Of a stretch of DNA of 64,000 nucleotides, positions 1 to 10,847 are shown piece by piece. Source of the stretch: Alnus glutinosa (Eukaryota > Streptophyta > Magnoliopsida > Fagales > Betulaceae); assembly GCF_958979055.1 (NCBI RefSeq), contig NC_084887.1, positions 34,140,620-34,204,619 of the forward strand. Direction: 5' to 3'. The notes under the pieces were generated by a model. The model ran no database searches. It was not told the origin of the DNA and saw only the letters and a list, made by a program, of their open reading frames with translations. A program made the position numbers and the translations under genes. The number at the start of each line of letters is the position of its first letter. The first letter of the stretch is position 1.

Positions 1-1324
1 GAGCATGGAAGTTCTATTTATCATCCACCAATTAGTTGGTTGCTTTAAGAAATTGCAAGATGTAAAAAAAACTTTTCATGCGATTGAAAAGTTGTTAGTA
101 ATCTAACAACTCAAGAATGCACTGTTAAAGTCATTAACCCACAAAATAACCGAGAATGACGCAATGCATATACCTGCCATCCAAGGAATCTGCAATTATA
201 GAAGGCACATCGATCAGCTGTTACTCTAATTGCCACAGCTTGACCTGAACCCTACCAAAAAGCAAACCAAAAACTAAGTGTTGAGTCAATGTTACCGCTT
301 AAGAGATTATAGTGAAATTAAAAATTTCAAGCAACCATATTCCATGGAAGATAAATAGTAAAAAAATTTTAAAAAAATCACGATAAGAAATCAAGCCTCT
401 GACTATTCTAAACCCCACTATAAATGCACCTTTGCGTATGTTCAAAGCCGCAAAAAAAAAAGTTTCCGATATGCTCGATACCCAAATAACCAAGAGCACA
501 ATGTATTCATTAAACAAGTCAGAAGCACGCTTCTGAGTAAACGCAGACGCCCAGACTATAATTTCCAACATGACCAACAAACTAAAAGCCTTTCTCTCTC
601 CTTTTTTTTTTTTTTTTTTCAATGGGAAGTAAAAAGGCCAGAACTTAACAAATACTCGCAGATCAACTTAATAGGTGCAATTTTGGGCATATCAAAAACC
701 TAAATCCATAGATTCCAACTTACCCATTTCCTAAAACCCCAAAACTCAATTTCTACCATATCTACGCGAACACCCATTAACTAAATTGACCCAGCTAGAG
801 CAACAACAAAATCCCAGAAAAATGAACCAAAAAAAAAAATTGAATTCACTAAGTATTCTCAAAGATTACCTGAGGAGCAGAATTTTCAAAAGTGATATTC
901 TCAGCAATGAAATCCTCCCCTTCCACAATAGTGCTCCCACACCCAAACGTCCCAGTCCCAATCACCCGAGAGGCCTGCAAGACCCATCACCCATCCACAA
1001 CCCAAAAAATCAACAAAAATATTCTTCAAAAACCCAGATGGGTGGTAGCACACACACACACACCGAGTGCAACCTTACCTGGTGGTGTTCGATCTGGGAG
1101 GAGGCGGTGTTGTGCCAGGTGAGCACGGTGTCCTCCGGACTGAGACCCGCCAGGGTGATGAAGTTCTTGGTCTTTGGCACGTACACCGGCTGCTTGTAGA
1201 TGCCTGGCGCCACACGAATCACGGTCCGACGCGTGTTGCCGAGTGGCACCGCGTCTATGGCATCCTGCACCGTCCCATAGTCCCCATTCCCGTCCTGTGA
1301 CACCTTTATAACACATGCCGCCAT
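1..1324 (-). CDS. PME31: Pectinesterase, PME31-like, 5' part (exons 1-3; gene runs off the left edge)
   Basis: Pectin methylesterases remove methyl esters from cell-wall homogalacturonan. Three exons on the minus strand join in frame: 1079-1324 (82 codons from the ATG at 1324), 870-974 (35 codons) and 174-251 (26 codons). All introns are GT-AG, and 1-173 reads as intron 3. The 143 residues resemble the Arabidopsis PME31 group: an N-terminal VSQDGNGDYGTVQDAID block, then GTFGCGS, then FYNCRFLGWQ, which carries the conserved glutamine just before the first catalytic Asp. There is no signal peptide or pro-region, as in this short, pro-less group. The catalytic aspartates lie beyond the left edge, so activity cannot be judged. 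The ATG was chosen because family homology begins within ten residues of it. Confidence 0.93.
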
Positions 1325-1836
1325 TGGTATTGAGATGCTCTGCTCTGCTCTCCTCTCTCTCTCTCTCCAATGGAAATGGAATGGGTTCTGGGTTTGCGAA
1401 TAGAAAAGAAATCGTTAGAAGATCTATACTTGGGTTTCTTGTCTTGTTGAGAGATGGAATGTATTTCACTATTTTCAGTATTTTGGCTGGCTTTGTTTAA
1501 GCAGTAGGTGGGAAATTTTAGTCTGTGGGTGTCCTCTGGTTTACTCTGTGCGCTTCTTTCATGGATTTGGGCCTTTTGGCTCTTGTGAAGTAAACAGGTA
1601 CAGGGACATTTTCGAGACTTCGAGTGAATATGGACTTCGTGGGCCCGCTATCCTTATCTTATAGACCCATCATATTCACTTTCATAATTGATAGCCTCAC
1701 CACGTGTCCACATTGTCACAAACGACGACGTTTTTGTAGGTCACCAAAAATTGTCAACAATAAAAATCCCAATCTCAGGTCTCTGTTCAATGTTCATTTC
1801 TCAGATCGCATAAAACCAAACCAGAAACAAGAAACA
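1325..1836. promoter_or_regulatory. Shared intergenic region between two divergent genes
   Basis: 512 bp separate the pectinesterase ATG (1324, minus) from the next gene's ATG (1837, plus), so both promoters must lie here or overlap. A CT-rich microsatellite (1353-1367) sits in the probable pectinesterase leader. A G-box/ABRE-like CCACGTGTC core (CACGTG at 1701-1706) lies 131 bp upstream of the right-hand ATG, which would fit stress- or ABA-linked expression; that is inference. No clear TATA box was picked out. Confidence 0.55.
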
Positions 1837-3325
1837 ATGCCGTATTTCTCTCGTGATGGTGATGATGCTGTCGACGACTTCGACGAGTACGATCCGACGC
1901 CGTATGGTGGCGGCTACGACATCGCGCTCACCTACGGCCGGCCTCTCCCGCCGTCCGATGAGACCTGCTACCCTCTCTCATCCTCCCCTACCGATGACTT
2001 CGACTACGATCGCCCCCAGTACACGTCCAACTCCGAGCCCTCGGCCTACGCCGACGAGGCCCTCGACACTGAGTACAGCAGCTACGCCCGATTCCAGCCT
2101 CGACCCGGACGCCCAGCGCCCGGAGAGGGTGGCTACGAAGCGAGGCCTGAACCGGGTTCTGGGTTTCCTCCGGCTTCTGGAGTAAACAGGCCTGGGTATG
2201 GTGGACCGCAGTATGGATCGGAGAGACCCGGATCGGAATACGGATCTGGGTATGGCCGAAAGAGTGAGCATGAACAGCGACCCGGGTCGGAATATGGATC
2301 TGGATATGGCCGGAAGAGTGAGTATGAGCAAGAACCTGGTTCGGAGTACGGAACTGGGTACGGGCGGAAGAGTGAGGATGAGCAGACCGGATCGGAATAT
2401 GCATCTGGGGATGGTCGGAAGAGTGAGTATGAGCAGCAACCCGTATCGGGGTACGGGCGGAAGAGCGAGCATGAATCAGAATACGGTACCGGGTATGGCC
2501 GGAAGAGTGAGTATGAGCAGCAAACCGAACCGGAATATGGATCCGGTTACGGGCGGAAGAGCGAGAATGAAGAGACCGAACCGGGATACGGATCCGGGTA
2601 TAGCCGGAAGACCGAATACAAGGCTCCGGAATCTGAGTACGGATCAGGCTATGGTCGGAAAACCGAGTATGAGGCACCCGGGTCGGAGTACGGATCTGGG
2701 TACGGGCGGAAGCCGGGTTATGGAGAGGAAGAGGGTGGTGGTGGGTATGGAGGGAGGAGTGAGAGGCCGAGCTACGGGGACGAGCCACCTCCAAGGCCGA
2801 GCTACGGGGACGAGCCACCTCCAAGGCCGAGCTACGGGGACGAGCCACCTCCAAGGCCGAGCTATGGGGAAGAGCCACCTCGAAGGCCGAGCTATGGGCG
2901 GTCCGAGGAGGAGAGCTACGGGGACGAGCCACCTCCAAGGCCGAGCTATGGGGAAGAGCCACCTCGAAGGCCGAGCTATGGGCGGTCCGAGGAGGAGAGC
3001 TACGGGGACGAGCCACCTCCAAGGCCGATCTATGGGGAAGAGCCACCTCGAAGGCCGAGCTATGGGCGGTCCGAGGAGGAGAGCTATGAGAAGCCCAAGT
3101 ATGAGAGGCGTGATGATGATGAGGATGAGGGTGGGAGGCGCAAGTATGGGTATGGTGAAGAGGGTGAAGAGGGCTATGGGCGCAAGAAACATGTGAGCAT
3201 TTCTGTCCTTGAATAACCATTACCCTCTTATATATGTTTACTTTCGGACCATAATCTTTGATCATTTAGCAGCTTCTTCTTTTGTTTATATCGATTACGA
3301 TATCTTTCTGTGATTGATGATTTAC

Positions 3326-3372
<47 letters not shown>

Positions 3373-4014
3373 GTTAGCTTAGCATAACTGAAGTATGTCA
3401 CATGTGATTTCTCTTGTATGAGTTTTTCATGATTGGAATTGTAGGAAATTATCAAACACATTCAAATATACGATCGTAGTTGCAATTCTGTCTTAGTTCT
3501 TGCATACTTTTTTTTTTTTTTTTTTTTTATGTTGACTAAAGCTTTGATTTTTAAGCTACTATTCTCATTGTTGCACTAGTACTTGATGTGGTGAGGGCAT
3601 TCATAAATCAACAGAAGTGGTAGAACTAATTCTGTATAGGCTGACAGCGAGTGAGTTTAGATGGTTGGCATATGTGAAATGGAGACAAAAGACATGATCA
3701 TCAACTTAGGCTTGTTATTCTCTAATTTCAGGATCAGAATTTTATCATTTAAGACATTCCACAAAAATTATTTTCCATGAAGGGGCGATTTTTCGTCCGG
3801 GTGTGCAAAGTCATGGACGCATTTTGATCAGCAAACTCAAATAGAGCTGTTGGAATTTTGTTTGTGTGTCGAGAAATTTGTATTTATCTGATGATATACA
3901 TGCTGAATGTGGCAGGGAGATGATGATGGCTCTGATGATGATGATGATGATGAGGAGAAGCGCCGATCTAGGCACCACCATCAGCACCACCGCAAGAGCT
4001 ATGATGATGAGTGA
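1837..4014 (+). CDS. At5g39570/At3g29075-like Gly/Tyr-rich repetitive protein
   Basis: Exon 1 is 1837-3192 (452 codons) and exon 2 is 3916-4014. The donor at 3193 is GTGAGC and the acceptor is GCAG; together they give 484 residues. The start (MPYFSRDGDD) was preferred to an in-frame ATG 71 codons upstream because the family begins with MPYxxRD and the upstream part is unlike it. The conserved head (about residues 1-90) contains DDFDEYDPTPY, GGYDI, YGRP and PPSDETCYPLSS. It is followed by SEYGSGYGRKSE repeats (about 125-300), then PSYGDEPPPR and GRSEEES repeats (about 310-420), and ends in an Asp stretch and a His/Arg-rich tail encoded by exon 2. It looks intrinsically disordered. Arabidopsis At5g39570 was described as PLDrp1, a phosphatidic-acid-binding target of phospholipase D; function here is by family only. 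Confidence 0.9.
2215..2735 (+). repeat. Degenerate in-frame repeats encoding SEYGSGYGRKSE units
   Basis: About ten imperfect units of 36-48 bp encode variants of SEYGSGYGRKSEYEQ. Units differ in length and in the linker (EQRPG, EQEPG, EETEPG, KAPE), so the tract is old and diverged compared with the array that follows. Confidence 0.85.
2769..3086 (+). repeat. Near-perfect coding tandem arrays: 30-bp units, then 84-bp units
   Basis: Three identical 30-bp units (2769-2798, 2799-2828, 2829-2858) encode SYGDEPPPRP and are followed by a variant unit (2859-2888). Two 84-bp units (2889-2972, 2973-3056) and a partial third (3057-3086) each join a GRSEEES segment to two of the short units. Near identity between units implies recent expansion or gene conversion; every unit is a multiple of 3, so the frame is kept. 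Confidence 0.95.
3326..3371. repeat. (TTA)n microsatellite in the intron
   Basis: About 15 uninterrupted TTA repeats lie inside the intron (3193-3915) of the preceding gene. A likely polymorphic marker. Confidence 0.95.
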
Positions 4015-4065
4015 TTGCAATGCAGGTTGCCTTGTGAATGGGATTCATGCCCTAATGAGCTACTA

Positions 4066-4071
4066 AATAAA
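4066..4071 (+). terminator. Poly(A) signal AATAAA, with a second at 4191-4196
   Basis: AATAAA lies 52 bp after the stop codon at 4014, and another copy lies 120 bp further on. Both are reasonable near-upstream elements for the 3' end of the repetitive-protein gene. Confidence 0.5.
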
Positions 4072-4199
4072 GGGTGGCATGACTTCGTTTGAGTGTTTTA
4101 AGTGGTGTTGCACTGGTTCAAGTCTTGAGTGCTCTAAACTCTAGACTATTTGCCTACATAAACTCGTTTATGTCTCTGTGTGTGCTTCTAAATAAAGTC

Positions 4200-5361
4200 C
4201 CAGACATTTGGGCTGGTGTGTTTGATCATAGTTTTTTCTTTTTTTTAGCTTGTGATGTTACATGTTTGTGGGTTTCAAGGTTTTTACAAGGCCGGTATCT
4301 CCGGAGTTCTTCACCGACGATTTTGTTTGTTAACGCTTTTTCATTTTTCATTTTTTATTTCTGTTTTCAAAATAAGAATATTAACAAACAACATAAAACA
4401 TTCACAAAATAGGCAAAATTACTTTCATTTTTGTTACATCAGAAGGCTTTTTCAAAACATCTATTAAAAAGCATTTGCCAATCTTTGCATATAGACCATT
4501 GACCGTGGCAAAGCGAAGCATATCGGCAGGGACGACGTCGTATATGGGCATCTTGGCATTATTGTTGGGTTGGCGGGTAAATGGTTAGTCAACGGTCAGT
4601 GTCTCATTCTAACCGCTTTTTAAAAATGTGGAGGGAGTAGCACTTGCAGTTAGTTAAGCGGTGGACAACGTTATACCTTCCGGCTTAACCAATATAACTT
4701 GAGGAAGAGACTCTTCTTTTTTTGTGAGTAGTTATAAAAGTATATTCAACATTCACAAAATTTAGTACTCTCGGCAATGATTTACATGGCCTGAAATAAA
4801 TTATAGGGACCAAGGATGATGAGTTTTTGGCAGGATACTTGTTGAAGAAGCAACGATATCACGAATCAATCAATCAACAGGGCAGCAATTAACTGTCCAA
4901 ATAAATTTTGGATTGTTTGGCCACCTATTTTGACTAGTTCTTACATGGGCTCTTTCATAATAACTATCCATATTACTAGTAATTACAATTTGAACAGTTA
5001 ATTACTATGAATCTCAATCCAAGGAACCACCGGCTTCTTGTTCTGCATGACAAAAGTTTTGTCTGTGTGATGGACAACTATATGCTGAATGGCTATGAAC
5101 AATTTCAGAATTAACTTTCCTATAAACTTCTGCATGCCTATGCCAATGGGAGGTGCAACTATTTGCGGGGTTAACACACAAACCACATAAACCCAAGGAT
5201 CATAGCAAGTCCACTCTGGGCATTTTGAAAGAAATACATTGGTGATAATATGTATAGCTCACAAAACATCAAAAAAGCAAAGTACAAAATAGGATCATAC
5301 ATCTAATGAACTAACGACTTAGAAGACAAGATAAGTGTAAAATTTATAGGCCAATGCAAAA
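4200..5361. other. Intergenic, no gene recognised
   Basis: AT-rich DNA between the 3' ends of two convergent genes. Open frames are short and resemble no family I know. Confidence 0.6.
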
Positions 5362-5991
5362 TTAGAGGAGCTTCTTTCTCTCAAAGAATGTCTTCAGATG
5401 CCATAACTGCAAACCGGCCACCGACAAGCAAACCACGATCGAGAGGAAACTAAAGGTAGCCATCTTGGAGTTAGTTGCTCTATTAAGTTGTTGCATTTCT
5501 TCCTCCCTAGATCACCAAGGACAAAAATAGATCAGATATAGTCAAAAGGGAATGATGCCCCACAGCGAAAATAAATCCAGAACACAGATATTTATTAGGA
5601 TCCAAGGTCTTGAGGTAAATGATTTTACAAAGTCAAAGTGCTTAATGAAGGAAAATAAATTTGACTGACTTTTCCCATTTGGCTACAAAGACAGAAAGTG
5701 TAGTGTGTTTACATACCAAAAACTGAATCTTAGATACTAACATCATAGACGACTCAGTTAGAGAGCATTTTCAGATTCGTAGTCTCTCTTTCTATCACGA
5801 TCCAAGAAAAGCACTAATCACATTTGTTTTATTACCCCAAAAGAAATAATCAAAGTTATAATTGGAGCTCTCTAGAGTCACTTACATAACCTTGTCTCAT
5901 ATAGTAAGCAATCAATGTGAAACTTAATATTCCTACCACACCTTCATAATCTATCCACCTAATGTGGGACTTTACTTTCCGGGATATCACC

Positions 5992-6024
<33 letters not shown>

Positions 6025-8916
6025 TTATATAACATTTTCTCATCTAGTAAACAACCAATGTGAAACTTAGTACCCCTGCAATACCTTCACAATCTACCCA
6101 CCCAATGTGGGACTAAACTTTCCAGGATATCACCCTCACACACACGCACACCTAAGCCATTGAGATGGCAATTCCAATCGACTTTAATGTGTCTTTTCCT
6201 GTGAGGGTCAATTTGCAGCAAAAGGTTACATAAGTTACTTTCTTCTTAGAAAAAATATGACAATTTTCCATATTTCTTCCCCAAAAATAAACACAAGTAG
6301 GCATGTAGCAAGGGTATAAGTTGAATCAAATCGAGTGCAATATATTACTGAATTTTTATTCATAGAAAATAAATTGTGTTTGTACCTCTCACGAAGATAA
6401 AACATCTCATCGTGAATGGAAGTGACAGTGTCATACAATTTCTTCAACTCAAGTTCCATCACCTAGCACAATATATGAAAAAAAAAAAATTCATCAGCAG
6501 ACAATGCTAAGCATATCTTTCTGTTAGCTGCTTGGATCTGTTATATAACCAAAAAAATCACCAAACTGAAGAACCAGAACAATTGAGATGATAATAGGAA
6601 TATAAGTTTGTAAAAATGTCAAATACTACTAGCCCAAGTATAGTGAGCTAGAAGAATACATCCCATAACAAGGAATGGGATAATTTAATTGAAAATATTT
6701 TATGCATATTCCTAATTTGATCCTAAAAGTGGGCCTTCCACACCCATGACTTGATATCTTTCTGCTTATAATTCACTGAATTACAAGTTTTATCTTTCCC
6801 GTGGCAGCGTAAACCATGGATTCTCGTAAGATTATTCAAGTACCATTAACTGATCACAATATCACGATATACAAGTAAAAAACTGTAAAACAGTGGTATA
6901 ACTTTTGCAGTAAAACGCACTGAAGTGCAGGATGTTTAAGAAGTTATGGTTTGTTATACCAGACATTAAAGACTAGAGAAAATATTCAAACACAATATAC
7001 TGAACACTGAGGAACTTGAGTTTCTTAAATGGAAACAAGTGATCCTTATAAGGCTGTAGCTGTTGTAAACTGCCCATTGCCAATTTCAGATATACATTCT
7101 CACCATTGTGTAACCAAATTTACCAATGCAACCTAGGGAAATTTGCAGAAGCTTCATTCACTAAGTGTTTCTCCATATTTAGGAAGTATTCAATGTTTTC
7201 AACAGCTGCTGACTATATGAGTTGACATATTTTCATAGGAAGGGCCACAAGGACAATGAAGAGGCTCATGACACTAAAACATAAGCTGAAGAACTGAAGA
7301 TTTGCTCAGTTTTTAAGTCAACACACACCAGACAACAAAAGCAAACCACATAAAACTGTGTTATGTAACATTTGACCGACGAATCAATGCATGTTCACTG
7401 GCTAGTAAATGAGATGATGGAGGTCACAAGACAGTCAACTTCCAACCAATCACAAATGTTTGATGCAATGAAATAGAACATGCAGGAATGTAAATAATCA
7501 AAGGCCACATGTTTTGTTGCACATGCTCAATCAAGTATGCAACTTTTGATCCCACTACAACTTGACCATTATTGCACAAGATTTCAAGGACAAATATTCG
7601 TCAAACTTTAAGTAAACATGAAGTCCCAACAGTTGTCTTGGTTAGACCAAATCTAGTAACATATATCGGATGAAGACAATTGCAGTAGGTCCAAACTGTA
7701 TTTCTGGACTTATGACTCAGAATTATTAAAATACATATTGCCTTCTTAGATGAATCCACAAGTTCAATATTGTTCGGACACAGAAACCCCATATTATATA
7801 AGGTCATTTCTATAAAGAATGTCATCACGGCATCATTGTTTCATTTCCAATGGGTGGTTGGTATTATACTATATACTTCAAATCATAGCAGATTCAAATA
7901 GGTGAAGCAATAATTAGAAATGGAGAAAAAAGACAAATCTTTATCTAATGAATTAAGCAATAACCAAAAAAGTGACTTTCCCTATCACTCTCACATCCAA
8001 GACAAATATTATGCAGCAGTAACACCATAATTTCAAAGTCAACAAGATAGCAACTCCTTAAATTGCAACCAATCTCAACTGGCACCAAAGACAAATGAAA
8101 ACCAAATTAACGAACGACAGAATAATCACTTACTTCGAGCTGCCCTTTCTTAGCAACCTTCGACCAGTCTTTTGCTGCAACGCCAGTTCTCCAATCAAAA
8201 TCAACCGTCACTGTAACTGGGGGCTTATGATCAGGCGCCCAAAAGCAAGCTGTATAATCACCAGATTCAGCCGCAGTAAATGCAAAATTACCCGCTTCCA
8301 CATGATCTCCATAGTGATAACTGCTACTCTGGGGCGAGGTCACCTAACAACAACCCCAATCATTTCCACATTAATCCCCCCAAACCAAGCCCAAGAATTA
8401 GACCTTGTTCTCACATCATTATCTGCAATTCAAGAAAAGAAAAAAGAAAAAGAAAAAGAAAAACAACCCACTAATAATTGTAGAATATAATCTAACATGT
8501 TCTTTCGAAAGAAAGTGCGTTCGATTTCTATGGATAATATCTTTTTACATCTATCTACCCACAAAAAAAAAAAATCCAAAAAAAATAATAATAATAAAGA
8601 GAAAGGAGAAAACACTCTGCATTGGACATACACAGATATGGAAATATAGACACAGACCCACATAAAGAAAAATAGTAACAACTTGGGTTTCTGACGGCAT
8701 TACCCGGACAGTGATCTTGTGAGCATCAGGAACAGGAAACCCTTCACTGGGATTGATGACGCTGTACTTTCCCACGGTCATGAAGTTGCTCTTGATGTCC
8801 TCCGATATGCATTTTGTGATGCCCGATACCAGGTCGAAACGCATCGAATGCGCGGGCATTGTGAAAATTAGTCCTATGGTTACAATTAGATGCAGATTTA
8901 CCAATAACTCAGACAT
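5362..8916 (-). CDS. p24 delta-subfamily transmembrane emp24 (GOLD) protein
   Basis: p24 proteins are cargo receptors and coat-recruiting factors cycling between ER and Golgi. Four minus-strand exons join in frame to 214 residues, the usual family length: 8704-8916, 8134-8343, 6386-6462 and 5362-5506, all GT-AG. Residues 1-24 form a signal peptide (hydrophobic LIVTIGLIFT). The GOLD domain follows with RFDLVSG, TKCISEDI, a cysteine pair (C36 and YTAC in exon 2) and VDFDWRTGV. Exon 3 encodes the coiled-coil neck (LYDTVTSIHDEMFYLRER). Exon 4 encodes the transmembrane segment (FLSIVVCLSVAGLQLW) and the tail FFERKKLL, with a diphenylalanine and a KKxx dilysine signal for COPII and COPI binding. 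Best resemblance is to the delta class with the SEDIKSNxMTVGKY block; the exact paralogue is not assigned. The ATG at 8916 was chosen for the signal peptide. Confidence 0.95.
5860..6155. repeat. Duplicated dispersed repeat with AATGTGGGACT box and (CT)n(CA)n tract
   Basis: Lies in intron 3 of the p24 gene. Two tandem copies (about 5880-5990 and 6035-6135) share 'caatgtgaaactta', 'accttcataatctaycca' and 'aatgtgggact', and each ends near 'ggatatcaccctc'. A (CT)n(CA)n microsatellite (about 5991-6023) lies between them. A related sequence occurs at about 31060-31265 in a CGS1 intron. Class unknown. Confidence 0.7.
6463..8133 (-). other. Large intron 2 of the p24 gene; nothing coding seen
   Basis: 1,671 bp between the exons at 8134-8343 and 6386-6462. 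AT-rich, without a recognisable nested gene or element boundary. Confidence 0.7.
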
Positions 8917-9253
8917 TACGCGTTCAGAAGAAAAAGGAAACAGAGAATTGGGTGTGCAGCTTAAAGCTTCTGGGATTCTAAAGGCTGTGTTTAAGGCTCT
9001 TTTACAAAGTAATGATATCTTCAAAGTTCAAAACCAATGAAATTTTGCCATGTCTTCGTATAATTCATTTTCTTTAAATTGAAATCTCTCACACACTAGC
9101 AATTCGACGGCAAATTTCTAGATCCGGCCGTCTCCAACCACCTGAATTGACAGTGTGGAGCAATATCTATGAACAAAAATTTGTGCAATGATTTAGATAT
9201 ATAGTGTGTTTTTTAAGTAAATCAACCATAGAGTTCGATTAATGTCAATTGTT

Positions 9254-9764
9254 TTTTATTTTAATAAGTAAATTTAGATTTATTGAAAGCGTAAGGCGCC
9301 CCCTAATATACTACTGATAGTATACAAAAGGAAATACTTAACTAGGAATAGAAAAACGAACAATGAAATCAGCAAAGTTAATAGCTAGTTGGGACAAAAA
9401 TGCCACTGTCCAAAGATACAACGTATGAAAAAACAAAGTTAAAATATCTTCTATAGAACTCTCTAAATCCTTGAAACATCTGAGATATATTTCTCTCCAA
9501 ACATACCAAAAGATGCAAATAGGCACCATCTTCCAAATCGCAGCATTCTTCGGCCTTTCAGACTTCCACCGACAAGCAAACAAGTCAATAACTCCTCTCG
9601 GCATAACCCAATACATACCACAACGATTAAAAATATTAGTCCACAAAGTGTAAGCCACATCACAGTGAAGAAGAAGATGGTCCACAGATTCTCTATCTCT
9701 CTTGCACAAGCAACATCTGTCCACAATGATGATATGCCGCTTCCTGAGATTGTCCACTGTAAGG
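9254..9764 (-). mobile_element. 5'-truncated LINE with zf-RVT domain, flanked by 14-bp TSD
   Basis: A minus-strand reading frame (9757 to 9338) encodes a reverse-transcriptase-associated zinc-binding domain: NLRKRHIIIVDRCCLCKR, then SVDHLLLHC, then WKMVPICIFWYVWRE. This is typical of the C-terminus of plant L1-like ORF2. The 3' end, at low coordinates, is an A-rich tail on the minus strand. Direct repeats TAATGTCAATTGTT occur at 9240-9253 and 9765-9778, exactly bounding the fragment. It is therefore a short, dead, 511-bp insertion made by target-primed reverse transcription. It lies just upstream of the p24 gene. Confidence 0.93.
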
Positions 9765-9778
9765 TAATGTCAATTGTT

Positions 9779-10494
9779 ATCGATTAATGGTTGTGATTCT
9801 ACCACGCATGCGTTAAAAGATTGCATCTTTTAGTGACAAGATTAGCCAAGGATTAAATACAAGCTCAACTTCTGAGAAACTTAATCTAGACAAACTACTA
9901 ATACCTCAGGTCCTCAATGCACTAAAAGGAAATAAGGAATGTAAAAGTCACTTGAAAATGCAGCAAATGAAAGCCGCGGCCCATTATGATGGGTAAAACC
10001 ATCATGAGTTTGAAAATCCCTACAAATTTGGATCTATAGCGGTTTCTAAAAAACCGAACAGACCAAAAATAAAATGAACAACGAAAACGAGATTGTCAAA
10101 CATGGGTTGAGATCATTGCACATGGTGCAATATCTCTAAATTGTACCATTTATTTTAAAAGAATAGACTGAATTGTGGATAAAAAGAAATTAGAGAATAA
10201 ATAGCTTGCATAGCAGGGTTGGTGGCCGTTTGGGATGTCCAAGCACGCGGCCACCCCCTTCTCTTTTCAAATTAGAGTTATTGCACCATCTACAATACCT
10301 TAAATATTGCACGCCATCGCGACCAGTCAAATATGAACTAAGCCATCAAGTTTAGTAAATTGGATTGAATTTAAATTGATTGACATAAAACTCCCGCAAG
10401 GTTAAAAGAGTGGTGTTTTTGTGGTGTAGGAAGAGCTTTTGAAGAGTTTTTTTTTTTTTTTTTTTTTTAAATTGATTAGAAGAAAATGTTATAA
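9779..10494. other. Intergenic, no gene recognised
   Basis: AT-rich spacer with a poly(T) tract near 10447-10468. Nothing coding seen. Confidence 0.6.
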
Positions 10495-10499
10495 GGGTT

Positions 10500-10806
10500 T
10501 ATCACAATTATAATAAGCCACCTATGAAGACCATCAACCAATAGGTGTATGGATTGATTTTCAGCATCTTACATAGATGCTTTCTAGAAGGTTTCCAAGA
10601 CAGTTGTGTTGAGCTGGATTGTATATTCTGTATTTTGTTAGAATGAGTTGTACATTATAGATTCGTTTGGTTATTCTTCTGTTAGCCTTTTTATTCCTTT
10701 GTAAAGTCTTTATATACTGATAGCACCGAGTGCATAATATCAATCAAGAATTCTTTTCTTCTCCGTTTCTTATGCTCTATTTTTCCTTCTTCTGCAATTC
10801 TTGTTA
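10500..10806 (+). repeat. 5' LTR of the copia element (307 bp)
   Basis: Starts TATCACAATTATAATAAG and ends TTCTTGTTA. By eye it differs from the 3' LTR at nine positions, eight of them transitions, with no indels. Confidence 0.96.
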
Positions 10807-10818
10807 TGGTATCAGACC
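10807..10818 (+). other. Primer-binding site, initiator-Met tRNA type
   Basis: TGGTATCAGACC directly follows the 5' LTR. It matches the usual plant copia site TGGTATCAGAGC except at its 3' end (GAGC to GACC). Confidence 0.85.
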
Positions 10819-10847
10819 TCTTTTGAAAGAATTCCTCAAAACTTTTC

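Noticed and set aside
1624-1836. Upstream in-frame ATG (1624) as the true start of the repetitive-protein gene
   Set aside because: The 71 extra residues are unlike the family, which starts MPYxxRD; the region contains promoter-like elements.
1988-3265. 425-codon antisense frame opposite the repetitive Gly/Tyr-rich gene
   Set aside because: It is the mirror of a low-complexity coding repeat. No homology and no independent start context; the plus-strand gene explains it.
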